Assembly (NCBI RefSeq): GCF_000801105.2
Contig: NC_079519.1
Coordinates: 8,802,668 to 8,866,667, forward strand
Source: Raphanus sativus
Lineage: Eukaryota > Streptophyta > Magnoliopsida > Brassicales > Brassicaceae
Direction of reading: 5' to 3'
DNA: 64,000 nucleotides
The position numbers and the translations under genes were made by a program. Below are positions 21,149 to 33,838 of the stretch, piece after piece. The notes below the pieces were generated by a model. That model worked only from the letters and a program-made list of their open reading frames with translations, made no database searches and was not told the origin of the DNA. Within the stretch, counting starts at the first letter, position 1, and every line of letters begins with the position of its first letter.

Positions 21149-22331
21149 ATGGTGGAGACGCGTAACGGAAGTGATCGAGAGCGGCAGATCGCGACGGAGT
21201 CGGCAAAATCGTCGGAGATCCAGCTAGTACTTGAGGAGATCGAGCTATCGAAGCTCAACTATGAGAAGCTAGCTCGTAATGATCGCGGAACAACGGCGAA
21301 GTTTGAGGAGATCAATACGAAGATCGATTCAATGGCGAATGAATCATCATCGCGATTGAGAAACAGATAAGCCAAATTACTGACGTATTGATTCGTTTGG
21401 AGGAAGCGGCGGTGTTCACTCAACGACCGGGGAAAGGAATCGCTTCTTCTTCAGATCCGCCGATCGATCAGGTACCGATCTCGTTATCTGAACCGGAAAG
21501 AACTCACACACATTTAGGTTATCGGGGAATTCTTGGAAACGTAGTGAATCGTGATAAGATGTTGAGGAAAGTAGAGATGCCTGTGTTTTCTGGTTCGTTG
21601 CCGTTCGATTGGATCTCTCGTGCAGAAAGATTTTTCAGGATTGGTAACTTCAATGAAGAAGAGAAGCTGCATCTGGTTTCGTAGAGTTTGGAAGGGCCAG
21701 TTTTGCAGTGGTTCAATGGGGAAGTGTTGGATGATCTGTTTGTCAGTTGGGAACAGTTTACACAGAGGATGTTGGACAGGTTTGGAGGTCCTATTGACAA
21801 CGATCCAGCAGCAAGATTGTTTAGAGTGAAACAGGAAGGCGAGATTGAAGATTACGTTCATGAGTTTGAGACTTTGAGAAATCAAGTAACAGGAGTGGAT
21901 GAGAAGAATCTGATCAAAGTTTTCTTCAATGGATTGAAACCAGATATGATATGAAGGAGGTCATTCGTATGAAAGAACCGGTTACATTGACGCAACACAA
22001 ACTGGCGGTGTTAAAAATGCAGAGTATTACGTTCTGTAGCGTGATAAGCTCGGTCGTTAGTGAAGGGCGGGGAGGCTATCAAAGACAGACGGCAGTGCCT
22101 CGTGCAACTAATTTCAACAACAAAACGCAGACTGATACGACTAAGTTCAGTCAACCAGCAAACAAAGAAAACGTTGCGACTCAACGCAACAATGTGAGAC
22201 CACGCTTGCAACATTCTGACGCAGAGCTTGATAGAATGCGAAGAGAGAAAATCTGTTTCAGATGCAAAGGACCGTGGACACCAGCTCACAGCAAAGAATG
22301 TCCAAACGAATGCTACGAGTACTTACTGTGA
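21149..22331 (+). pseudogene. Chromovirus gag, multiply broken
   Basis: Encodes a capsid-like retrotransposon gag (WISRAERFFRIG, VLQWFNGEV, FETLRNQVTG) and a zinc knuckle ([18 protein letters not shown]). Lesions seen: a frame change at about 21340-21360 (frame ends at 21370, homologous reading continues in another frame to 21388), an in-frame TAG at 21682-21684, a short duplication of atatg at about 21950 that shifts the frame, and another shift at about 22310 between the knuckle and pol. The start at 21149 is the first ATG in a frame with gag-like content. Confidence 0.85.
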
Positions 22332-25300
22332 TTAATGGTTTAGAACTTGAGGTTGTAAACTCTGAAGATGAAGAGGAGTTACAGGATCAACCACAACAGC
22401 AAGTTCTTCACACATTGTCAATAAACTCGTACATGGGCATTAACTCTCCGAAGACTACGAAGATGAGAGGGTATATTAACAATCGAGAGGTGATCGTCAT
22501 GCTTGATAGCGGAGCATCTCACAACTTCATATCACCTGAAGTTGTGACCAAGCTACACTTGAAAGTTTCTGTTGATAGTAGCTTGGATGTGTTGTTGGGG
22601 AATGGGGTTACTGTGAACGCATTAGGAGTATGCCAAGCAGTTAATTTCCAACTCAATAAAACCAACTTCACAGACGATTTCATCTCTCTTGGACTGGGTA
22701 ATGTAGATGTGATACTGGGTGTTCAATGGCTTGAAACCTTAGGTGCATGCGAAGTGGACTGGAAGGAGCATGTCCTTTCCTTCACCTATAATGGGAATCG
22801 GGTGACTTTGGTAGGAGAGAAGGCTCTACACTGCACACGATTCTCTTTCAAATCATTGACACCAGTCTATACAAGTAGCAAGACAGGAAGAGAAGTGCTT
22901 CTTGCTTCTTCTATAGCAACATCAACATTTCCGGAAGTTCGTTCAAATTACTCCAAGATTCTCCAAGATTTTAACGATGTGTTCGAGATTCCTAAAATGT
23001 TACCACCTTTTAGAGAACACGAACATGCAATAAATCTTCTACCTGGAGTTTCTTCAGTCTCTGTTCGACCATATAGATATCCGCACGCTAGCAAGGTAGC
23101 CATGGAACAGATGGTGACTGAGATGTTAGCTATAGGTATCATACGTCCCAGCACAAGTCCGTTCTCTAGTCCGGTTCTCTTGGTGAAGAAGAAGGACGGA
23201 TCTCAACGTTTTTGTGTGGACTACAGGTCACTGAACAGAGCCACGGTTTTGGACAAGTATCCAATTCCTGTTATTGACCAACTGTTAGACGAGTTACATG
23301 GAGCTTCGGTATTTTCGAAATTGGATCTTCGTTCTGGCTATCACCAGATCAGAATGGTAGAGGAGGACATTCATAAGACAGCATTTCGAACAGTGGAAGG
23401 ACATTATGAATTCTTGGTCATGCCTTTTGGTTTATCAAATGCACCAGCCACTTTTCAGGCACTTATGAATAAAGTGTTCAAACCTTTCCTACGAAGCTTC
23501 GTTCTGGTTTTTTTTGATGATATTCTCGTCTACAGCAAGAATCATACTGAGCATGAGCGTCATTTACGTCAAGTGCTGCAAGTCTTGCGTGAACAGACAC
23601 TCTTTGCTAATCAAAAGAAGTGTACTTTTGGAGTACAAAGCGTCGAATACCTTGGCCACATTATCTCTGCGAATGGCGTGGCTACTGATTCTGCCAAGAC
23701 AGCTGCTATGACGACTTGGCCTATTCCAAAAACAGTTAAACAATTGCGAGGTTTTCTTGGTTTGACTGGATATTATCGAAGATATGTCAAAGATTATGGC
23801 ACGATTGCTAGACCTTTAACTACTCTGTTGAAGAAAGATCAGTTCTGTTGGTCAGAAGTAGCACAGTTGGCATTGGATAAACTCAAGTATGCGATGGTTC
23901 ATGCCCCTGTTTTAGCATTACCAAACTTTCAAGAAACATTCGTGATTGAATCAGATGCTTCTGGCTTTGGTCTTGGAGCGGTACTGATGCAGAACAAACG
24001 CCCTATTGCGTTTTTCAGTCACGCTTTGACACCGAGGGAACAGATGAAGCCGGCTTACGAGAGAGAATTGATGGCCATTGTCATGGCAATAAGGAAGTGG
24101 AAGCACTATCTGTTGGGTCACAAGTTCCACGTGCATACAGATCAGAGGAGCCTGAAGTTTCTGCTGGAACAAAAAGAAGTTAATCTCGAGTATCAGAAGT
24201 GGTTGACTAAGATTCTTGGGTTTGATTTTGAGATTTTCTACAAGCCGGGTCCTGAGAACAAAGCTGCTGACGGGTTATCAAGGTCTATTTCAGTGTCTTC
24301 CTTGTTGTTGTCGTTGACGATACCAACAGTATTGCAGTGGGAGGATTTGTATCGTGAGATCAGTGAAGATAAGAGGATTCAGGGTACTATTCTAAAGATT
24401 CAATCAGGGGAATTACAGTCAAAGAAGTATCACGTCAGCGATGGGAAGTTATGGTCAAAACATCGTCTGGTTATACCGAAGAGTTCTCGTTTCATTACGT
24501 TAATACTAAACGAAGCTCATGACAGTAAGATGGGTAGACACTCGGGTGTCTTGAAGACGGTGAAACGAGTACAGTGTTCTTTTTCTTGGAAGGGGATGTA
24601 TAAAATGATTCAGGAGTATGTCGCCTCTTGTAACGTGTGTCAAACGCATAAGCATTCCACACTCTCCTCTGCAGGTTTACTTCAACCATTGCCCATTCCG
24701 AATATGATATGGGAGGACATCAATATGGATTTTATAGAGGGCCTACCACGTTCTAATGGCTTTAATTCTATCCTTGTGGTGATTGATCGCTTAAGCAAGT
24801 TTGCTCATTTTGTGTGCTTGAAGCATCCGTTCACCGCTATTGAAGTGGCTCAGAAATTTGTGCAGGAGGTAGTAAGATTACATGGGTTTCCGAAGAGTAT
24901 CACGTCTGACAGGGACAAGATATTTCTAAGCTCGTTTTGGAAGGAAGTATTTCGTTTGGCGGGTACAAAACTGCAGTATAGCACAGCCTTTCATCCACAA
25001 ACGGATGGACAATCGGAGGTATTGAACAGATGTTTAGAGACGTACTTGAGAAGCTTTTCATCTGTGCATCCACGTACTTGGCAGTCGTATGTAGCTTGGG
25101 CAGAATTGTGGTATAATACTACTTTCCATAAGTCAATTCAGACGACTCCTTTTAAGATTGTCTATGGGCGTGATCCCCCTTCCTTGTTACGTTTTGAAAT
25201 GGGTTCCACAAATAACTTTGAGTTGGAGAGAGCATTGCGTGATAGAGATGAAGTGTTGTGTACTCTGAAACGGACTCTTTCTCGGGCTCAGGAGGTCATG

Positions 25301-25882
25301 AAGAAACAAGCGGATAAGTCGAGAAGGGATGTTCAGTTTGCAGTTGGTGACATGGTGTTTTTGAAACTTCAACCTTATCGTCAAAAGTCTGTGGGAAACC
25401 GTTGGTGTCAGAAGTTATCGGCGAAGTTCTTTGGCCCTTACAGAGTGTTAGAACGTATTGGTGCTACTGCTTATAAATTACAGTTACCACCGGAGGCTAA
25501 GATTCATCATGTTTTTCACATTTCTCAATTGAAGCTGGCGTTGGGTCTTCATGAACAATGTGAGACAGTGCCACCGGGAAGTCCAACTGAGGCCGAAGAG
25601 GAGGTTGTTCCGGAGGATGTGTTGGACAAACGCTATAATGCAGAGGGCGATTTGGAGCTGTTGGTTACTTGGCAAGGACATTCTTTTCTCGAGAACTCTT
25701 GGATGTTGTATCAGGAATTCATTACTTGTTTTCCTGATTACCAGCTTGAGGGCAAGCTGGATTTCGTTGGGGGAAGTATTGATAGGTTCAAGAAGGCGTA
25801 TGTTCGGAAGAAGAGGAGTGTTGAGGTGAAAGAAGCCGTGGAAGACAAGGGAAGTGATTCATTTGTTGAACCTTCGGAGTAG
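22262..25882 (+). CDS. Chromovirus Pol polyprotein (PR-RT-RNaseH-IN-chromodomain), 1206 codons open
   Basis: Domains in order: retropepsin ([12 protein letters not shown], residues about 80-90), reverse transcriptase ([11 protein letters not shown], then FFDDILVYS), RNase H ([24 protein letters not shown]), integrase with a zinc-binding H/H/CxxC segment (HSGVLKT...CNVCQTH) and the D-D-E core ([30 protein letters not shown]), and a C-terminal chromodomain-like segment ([21 protein letters not shown]...ENSW), which defines chromoviruses. No stop interrupts it. The frame enters from gag through a frameshift, so the listed ATG is not a natural start. The stop lies about 100 bp inside the 3' LTR. 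With gag broken the copy is unlikely to move unaided. Confidence 0.93.
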   Translation: MQRTVDTSSQQRMSKRMLRVLTVINGLELEVVNSEDEEELQDQPQQQVLHTLSINSYMGINSPKTTKMRGYINNREVIVMLDSGASHNFISPEVVTKLHLKVSVDSSLDVLLGNGVTVNALGVCQAVNFQLNKTNFTDDFISLGLGNVDVILGVQWLETLGACEVDWKEHVLSFTYNGNRVTLVGEKALHCTRFSFKSLTPVYTSSKTGREVLLASSIATSTFPEVRSNYSKILQDFNDVFEIPKMLPPFREHEHAINLLPGVSSVSVRPYRYPHASKVAMEQMVTEMLAIGIIRPSTSPFSSPVLLVKKKDGSQRFCVDYRSLNRATVLDKYPIPVIDQLLDELHGASVFSKLDLRSGYHQIRMVEEDIHKTAFRTVEGHYEFLVMPFGLSNAPATFQALMNKVFKPFLRSFVLVFFDDILVYSKNHTEHERHLRQVLQVLREQTLFANQKKCTFGVQSVEYLGHIISANGVATDSAKTAAMTTWPIPKTVKQLRGFLGLTGYYRRYVKDYGTIARPLTTLLKKDQFCWSEVAQLALDKLKYAMVHAPVLALPNFQETFVIESDASGFGLGAVLMQNKRPIAFFSHALTPREQMKPAYERELMAIVMAIRKWKHYLLGHKFHVHTDQRSLKFLLEQKEVNLEYQKWLTKILGFDFEIFYKPGPENKAADGLSRSISVSSLLLSLTIPTVLQWEDLYREISEDKRIQGTILKIQSGELQSKKYHVSDGKLWSKHRLVIPKSSRFITLILNEAHDSKMGRHSGVLKTVKRVQCSFSWKGMYKMIQEYVASCNVCQTHKHSTLSSAGLLQPLPIPNMIWEDINMDFIEGLPRSNGFNSILVVIDRLSKFAHFVCLKHPFTAIEVAQKFVQEVVRLHGFPKSITSDRDKIFLSSFWKEVFRLAGTKLQYSTAFHPQTDGQSEVLNRCLETYLRSFSSVHPRTWQSYVAWAELWYNTTFHKSIQTTPFKIVYGRDPPSLLRFEMGSTNNFELERALRDRDEVLCTLKRTLSRAQEVMKKQADKSRRDVQFAVGDMVFLKLQPYRQKSVGNRWCQKLSAKFFGPYRVLERIGATAYKLQLPPEAKIHHVFHISQLKLALGLHEQCETVPPGSPTEAEEEVVPEDVLDKRYNAEGDLELLVTWQGHSFLENSWMLYQEFITCFPDYQLEGKLDFVGGSIDRFKKAYVRKKRSVEVKEAVEDKGSDSFVEPSE

Positions 25883-26188
25883 AAAAGAGTCTTTGAAGAA
25901 ATAAAGGAGAGTGGAGAGCCTCGGTTGGAAGAAGAGGTTTAGCAGTTACAGATTTGAATTGTTTTAGCTATTATAAAAGGAAGTAGTCGTTGTTGATTGA
26001 GTTTTATGCTTTGTATGTTGTAATTCTGAGACGATATGAGTCTAGAGGGATCAGTCGCCATGAGACTGACGATAGAGACGAACTCGTGATGAGAGTGAGT
26101 CGATATCGTACTTCAAAGCTGTACTTCTATATTCAAAGTAATACAAGAGTTGAGCATTTACAAGAGTTCGATAAAGTTGAATCTACCA
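25780..26188 (+). repeat. Chromovirus 3' LTR
   Basis: 409 bp, TG...CA, preceded by a purine tract and followed by the GTTTC duplication. Contains the pol stop codon (25880-25882). Confidence 0.92.
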
Positions 26189-26193
26189 GTTTC

Positions 26194-27882
26194 TTTCTCA
26201 ATATATCTAAAGCAGTAGCTCAAATAACGTGTGAAGGAAGAAAGCTTTGTCAACGGTCCGTAGTGCCGCCTAAAGCCTATATAAGTGTTCGACGTCTCCT
26301 TTATTCTACGTGTGAAGTAAGAGTGCTCAATCATAAGTATATTCCATATACTCTCACTATTAGTGTGGACTTGGATATGCAAAACGTGGTACACAGTAGG
26401 AGAGTTGCTATGGACAACTTTCTTTATGGTCTCAAGCAATTTGTGCTGGTGCTGGAGCTGTGTAACATGATCTTGATCACATGTTCAAGTAATTATGTGG
26501 TGTTTTATTCTCAGTCAATTTCCCACCGTGAAAGTCAGAATGAAAGTGTTGTGTTACTATGTATGAAGGCCTCTGTTTCTTTCGCACATATATATTCTTT
26601 CACGGAAGTCTCATCTTGTGTGTGTCTTGGAAGAATATGAAATGCATTCACAAGTGGCGTCAATCACTACGTCACAGATGAATGCGAAATCAGTTGTTCT
26701 TCATCCTCGGTTTCTTCTGAAAATGGAGGGACGATCACAGGACGTTGTACTCATCTTCAGAGACCTCCTGGAGGTGACACCTTTCCCACAGGGCCACTTA
26801 CTTGTCCTCTTCACTGGACATATTTGTTTCGTGGTACAGTTAAAGTCCACTACTTCAGATTCTTCGATGGAGATAAAAGAGCCAGTATTCTGTTTTTCTC
26901 TAAGAAATATCCTGAGATGCGAGTTGCGTATTGCACGAGTCTTGATCTTTGAGATTGTTTCTCTAACTCGTCTCAAAATAGAAAACATATGTTTGCTAAT
27001 CACCTCGAACGTGGGAATGTAAGCCCTATGTTTTACTGATCGCGATGTTCTCTATGGGCTTATGGTGTTCTCCTGTTCTATTTTTGTTATGGTTTTCATT
27101 ATCTATGGCAAAAACCCGCCCTGTGTTGTTTCTATTGAGGATTTACTGGTATGCAGCTGTGCTTCTGATATATTTAAGCATTCCTGGTGTGGCGTAAATC
27201 ATGTCCCTGACACGGAGTTGTTATTCAGTTCAAGGCAACGTCAACAATGGTGGGATCAGTGATATTTCGTCTTCTTATTGGCCTTTGGATCACCAGATGG
27301 AAGCAACTGTAAAGTTACATACTGCATATGACAAGGACTTTGAGAACGTTGGTTATCATGCGTGCGAAACAAGAAAGATATGGGTAATGAGACCAATGTC
27401 GATGTGGATGGATAGTGGAAACAATTTCTTTTCACGCCTCCAAGAGATGAATGATGGGTCAATCTTCACAAAACACGCGGTGTGTTACCACTTACCAGCT
27501 TTGTGAGAGGAGCAAATTTCTATTTGGCTACTCAAGAGACGCTCTTGTCCTTTTGGCTCCAAGTTCATGTTTCTATACACAAAGAAGAATTTCTGGTAGT
27601 ACGGTATGGGTAAGACTAATCCAATTTTGTGACAGTCTGCGCCAAAAGGATATTTTCATTCTGACAGATGACGTTGTTAATTGTGCGTTGGGGCTTGCTC
27701 GACGACACAATGTACCAAAACCGCCACACCTTGGATCACTTACACATAGAGAATGGGAGAGTACAATGTTCAGGATTTTCTTCCTTTTGGTCCAAAGAGG
27801 AAACAAAGTTATTGTAGGCATCATAGGCTCTCATAAATCGTGGGGTTCCTCCCATTCCTTTCACAATCAACTCCGTCCTGGG
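26194..27882. other. Unassigned stretch right of the chromovirus
   Basis: Continuation of the DNA into which the chromovirus inserted. Several medium-sized frames occur on both strands (for example 26618-27022 and 27451-27984 on plus) but none shows a domain I recognise, and they overlap each other. Likely old transposon DNA or the decayed intron of the Rab-GAP gene. Confidence 0.4.
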
Positions 27883-28548
27883 CGGAGACAGTATGTAGGG
27901 GGTGGGGTCAGCCTTTACACAGGAAGGTTTCCTCGATATCGGCAAGACACTAATAAGTCGAATCCAACATCCAACAAGGGGTAAGTCTCAAAACATCTTC
28001 TTGCAAAAAGACTGCAACGTTAACTAAACTTGGTTCTGAATGTTCAATAATAACTTTTGCTTGCTTTTTCTTGGCTTGTTTCTAGGGGATCCATCCATCG
28101 ATTAAAGGAGAAGTCTGGGAGTTCTTACTTGGTTGTTATGATCAAAAGAGCACTTTTGAAGAAAAGACAGCAAATACGACAACGTAGAAGGTCAGAGATC
28201 ATATTGGTCTTGCTTGCATTCTCTTGTGTTGCTATATCTTTTTTTGTTTTCCCTCTTTCAGATTGCAGTATGCTTCTTGGAAGCAGGAATGTAAACAAAT
28301 GTTTCCAGTCTTTGGAAGTGGTCGATTCATTACCGCACCTGTGATTACCGCGCCATTCTAGATCCTCTTGTACTACAAGAAACAAATTTAGGTAAAATCT
28401 TTTTTTTTTTTGCTTGAGGAAATAGTAGAACTTCATAAACTAAGTATTATCATCATAGGGGAGGATTCTGATTTCTTCAAAGAGCTTGCAAGTAGAGGAC
28501 CTTTGGACAAGAAAGTTATCCAATGGATGCTAACACTTCATGACATAG
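27883..28548 (+). pseudogene. Rab-GAP/TBC gene, decayed exons 2-5
   Basis: Exon 2 (to 27980) encodes AFTQEGFLDIGKTL...SRIQ after a damaged start with a TAG. Exon 3 (28086-28190; GIHPSIKGEVWEFLLGCYD, the TBC signature start) has an extra A at about 28162 that shifts the frame. Exon 4 (28262-28391; LQYASWKQECKQMFPVFGSGRFITAPVIT) has a small deletion leading to TAG at about 28360. Exon 5 (28459-28548; DFFKELASRGPLDKKVIQW) reads well, but the rest of the TBC domain, with its catalytic Arg and Gln fingers, is absent. Splice sites are still recognisable. TBC proteins stimulate GTP hydrolysis by Rab GTPases in membrane traffic. Confidence 0.88.
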
Positions 28549-28860
28549 GTCTGTGATCAATGTCACTAACAAGACTAGTTCTGTTTGTTGTTCAAAAAAA
28601 AAAAAAAAGAATGAGTCTGATGTCTCAATTCTAAAGCAGACCAAGCTAAGCGGGCTGCTTGCACTAATAAAGCCAGATTGGAGAAGAACGCGCATTACGA
28701 ACGCAATTTTACACTGAAGAAACGTTTTCATTCAGAAGAAACAAAGACACAGACAAAGTTCATTACATTAGACCTTAACTCCTCCTTTTATTGCAACTCC
28801 TTCCACACCAAAAGGACCAAGGGAAATTTTCTTACATACAAAAAAAAAAAAACTTTTTCC

Positions 28861-30502
<1,642 letters not shown>

Positions 30503-30511
30503 TTATTTAAA
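30503..30511 (-). promoter_or_regulatory. Putative TATA box of THI1
   Basis: TTTAAATAA on the minus strand, 64-72 bases upstream of the THI1 start codon, with a CT-rich leader in between (tcaccatcatcatcatctctc). Position suits a plant TATA box with a leader of about 35-40 nt. Not tested. Confidence 0.45.
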
Positions 30512-30529
30512 TTAGAAGATGAAAATATC

Positions 30530-32400
30530 TGGAGAGTGATGGCCACGTCAGAGATAAGGAATGAAGGGTCGATGAAGTTTTGTAATCAAATTCAGTTTAC
30601 ATGGTAATAAAAATATCTCTAAGGTCTTGTCTGGATGTATCTGTAACCATTTGCAGTGAGTGTGTGGTGACACGACCACAAGAAAGTGAAATATCTTTGT
30701 ACTATAGAGATGGACTTGGACAGTTCATTGTTTCTGATGTCCAAATAGAAAAAAATAATTATTTTTTATTATATTAATATATTTTTCTTGAATTTATGAA
30801 TTATGAGAGGCATGTTCTTTTTTGTCATAGAATCTTTTTCGTTCATGTGGACCAAAATAAAATCTGCAATTTAGTAGCTAAAATCTGGAATTATGATCAG
30901 GTTGTTACTTATATAATTTAAAATTATAAAAATAAGAAGAGCTTATACCACAATATAAGCAGTGAGTTCGTGTAAAGTCAAATGCATTATTCGTTCCCTG
31001 GCATAGGCTTATATAAAACAAAGTAAAATGGAGATAATACAAAGTATTTTAGCAAAGGCAAGCCCATAATATTTTGAAAGTCTCACATAATCTAAGCATT
31101 CCGGAATCCGGGATGATCTTGATCTTCCTATAGGGAACATGAACCAAAACCAAAATGCAAGATGTGTTGAGTTTCTGAAGCTAATTAGGAATTTAGGACG
31201 TTTGGCATATATTTAAGTTATTGTCTAATTGTTGAGTCTTATTAGGATTCTTAATCTCCAAGAGAAGATTCTGAAGAACCCTCGTCTAAAATCACTCATA
31301 CGTGCAAGTGAGAAATTAGCATGGTACACCAACCTGGTACAAGACAAAAGTTGAATCGGTTGGTTATCAAGTGACCCGGAGCTGTATTTGAACACATTAT
31401 ATAAATATTTTTAAAAAAATTATTTCCCTTGAATCTCAAATAGATCTTGAAAAACAAAGCTATATTATCAAAATTGAAGTAATTTTTGGTACTGTTTAGA
31501 AACATGATAACAAGATAAATGAGGATTATTTAGAATTATGTATAGCAAATTAAATATTTTATTTTATTTATACATTTAACTATTGCATTTACCATAAATG
31601 AAGTATTTTTTGTATTTTTTTTTATATATTTTACCACTGCATTTAAAATCAATTTAAATTAATTACAATGGTTGTTGTTTCTTTGTGGTGAAAATAAAAG
31701 CACATCCTGAAATATATATAGTATATATTATATAAAACAATTTTTAATTATAGTATTATCTTACTAATATATAGTATTATTTCGAGAGTTCAATTTTCAA
31801 AAAAACAAAATATCATAAAATTAATAATAATTCATAGAAAACTAATTCAAAAAAATAAAATTTTTAGTATGTTGTTTCATTTTTAAATAAATTAACAAAA
31901 ACAACACATTAATATATGCATAGTACAATTACATCAAATTGCATCAATTTATAAAAATATTTAATATAATACTATGTACAAATAAAAAAATTATTATCAA
32001 ACATCTACAATTACATCAAATTGTATCAACTTCTTTTTCTACAGCAAGCCAAACGTTGTTCAGCCTTGCCAGACAACTGATCAAGATTCAAGAATACTCG
32101 GGTTCTGGTATTCATATTCAATATCATATCTTCAAATTTAGTTATGTTCTTTTTGATTCTAGCTAGTGGATGGATTTTTCAAAATCCAAAATATTATATG
32201 GTATCCTTCTGTCTTTATTTGGAATATTAATCTAGGATTTGCAATCTCCGGAAGGATGATTCTTACAAGTGCTCATGTTGCTGATCACTCATACATGCAA
32301 GTGAGAAAGCATGGTTCACCCACCAAGCATATATAAGGCAAAATGAAGCGTTTCGGTATGAATGTTAAGATGGATTAGCTGATATTTATATATGTTGTTC
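30530..32400. other. THI1 upstream and AT-rich intergenic DNA; no gene seen
   Basis: No coding frame of note. Two related segments occur at about 31200-31350 and 32200-32345 (both with cactcatac(a/g)tgcaagtgagaaa... and a gt(a/t)cacc phrase), a dispersed duplication about 1 kb apart. In Arabidopsis small genes lie between THI1 and ATG18f; none is recognisable here. Confidence 0.5.
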
Positions 32401-32410
32401 ATGTGAAACA

Positions 32411-32527
32411 GGGTTCATCACGAAGGAGAAGCTAAAGAAAGTGATGAAATCGATGGGGAGGAATCCAAAGGCAGAATGGGAGATGATGATCTTTATCTAC
32501 GTTGATGGCAATGGAGACATCTATATA
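32411..32527 (+). pseudogene. Possible EF-hand (calmodulin-like) gene fragment
   Basis: Plus-strand translation gives GFITKEKLKKVMKSMG followed by a degraded DGNGDI loop (YVDGNGDIYI), which resembles the helix between two EF-hands and the start of the next loop in calmodulin-like proteins. The frame closes at once on both sides and the first calcium-binding loop is missing. A short orphan fragment at best. Confidence 0.4.
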
Positions 32528-33807
32528 ATAGCCCAAAACACCTCTCAGGTATAGTATGTATACACTAAAACCTTTTGGTTACAGTGAAGATAAATCAACA
32601 AACTCAGATAATAAAAACTACAAATGAAATTTTGTTTAGGAATCAGCATAGGATGAACTAATAGAAATACCCAGATTGTTCGAGGGGACAGTTGCAAGAT
32701 GTGTTTATTTTCAAATTCTTCTTTTTTAAGTTTCATATCATGTATATGTAGTTCCTTATTATGTTTAACCAGGGAAGTCTGAAGATAATCAGCCACCATC
32801 CCTCCTGCAAATGGATACACAAAACATAGACAGATTCTCAGGTATTGATTGCTTAAACCTTCTCCTTTTTCATTCATTTTCCGATTCATTTCTGTTAGCT
32901 GATGCATTTTTATTTGTTTTGTTCCTAAGTGTCAGAGATTAGTACGTCGACAGGTGCATCAGGAGGCGTTGACGATGAGAGATCATCTGGAGAAGAAAGA
33001 GTGAGATCCAGGATTGTCGAGTCAGAGTGAAAGGAGACGGAGCCAGAGATTCACGACACACAAGCAGGTCAGTATAAACAAACCTTTGAACATGATCTAC
33101 GATATGACAAACCGTAAGAAGAGTCTAGTCGTTTTTTCTGGATATAAAACGAAAGCTTGCAAGATCAATTTCTCAAAACAACTAATTTACGACTTAGAGA
33201 CTTTGGACCGGTATTTTGAGTGAAGACCAGATCTCCAATCGAAATAAATGGTTAGCATCATCTCCGCTTATGAACGATGGCCGAGATTCACGCGTGTAAC
33301 TAATCACTGTACACTTCCCCTCAACTGATTGTGAATGTTTTTGTTTTGCAGATGGATTTAATTTCTTTTTATGATCAGAACGATGCTTGACAATGAGATT
33401 CAAGGAAAAGAAGTTTCAGAACATTCTCTTGCTGGAAAGAGAAGAGACGAAACTGAAAGACCAAGTTCTGCGCTTCCACAAAATCCAAAGTAATTAATTG
33501 CTCATAGATCAAAAGTATGAAATTCTTTATTCAAAAAGAAGATGATCGTGCCCAATGCAATTGTTGTTTCTGTAAAATTGCAGAGACTGAAAGTAGCACT
33601 TGAAACACGTACGTGTTGTCCACGTGAAATTGCTGAGTGTATCTTGGTTCAATTCAGCTTGAGTTCCAATATGTGTTTGTTTAAGAATTTTAGTGCAAGT
33701 TGTTTTTTCTTCTCTGTTATTGTTGTAAACTTGTGATGTGATCATCTTTGATCAATAAGTTAGTAAACCTAGGTTTGAAACTTTTTCTGAATGTGGTGTA
33801 ACTAATA
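32528..33807. other. Intergenic DNA with possible gene debris; unassigned
   Basis: Short plus-strand stretches look coding-like (SGEERVRSRIVESE near 32990; FKEKKFQNILLLEREETKL near 33395) but carry stops and no family was recognised. Confidence 0.3.
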
Positions 33808-33838
33808 CTAGATCTTGACCCGCGCTTTGGAAGCGCGG
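33808..33838 (-). mobile_element. Helitron 3' terminus (minus orientation)
   Basis: CTAG at 33808-33811 preceded by A, then a perfect 8-bp hairpin CCGCGCTT / TGG / AAGCGCGG (33820-33838 region). On the minus strand this is a Helitron 3' end. The body would extend right through the AT-rich tract; its 5' end was not identified. Confidence 0.7.

Larger units (their letters stand above)
20630..26188 (+). mobile_element. Ty3/gypsy chromovirus, full length, 5559 bp
   Basis: LTRs at 20630-21041 and 25780-26188 are nearly identical. The exact 5-bp duplication GTTTC lies at 20625-20629 and 26189-26193. The 5' LTR starts TC rather than TG, the 3' LTR starts TG, both end CA. A purine tract (about 25769-25779, GGGGGAAGTAT) precedes the 3' LTR. 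Internal order is gag, protease, RT, RNase H, integrase and a C-terminal chromodomain. Short LTRs and small size would suit the Reina-like group, which is a guess. gag is broken, pol is open. Confidence 0.93.

Noticed and set aside
22290..22330. Programmed gag-pol frameshift
   Set aside because: gag already contains several other shifts and a stop, and plant chromoviruses usually have gag and pol in one frame, so a mutation is simpler.
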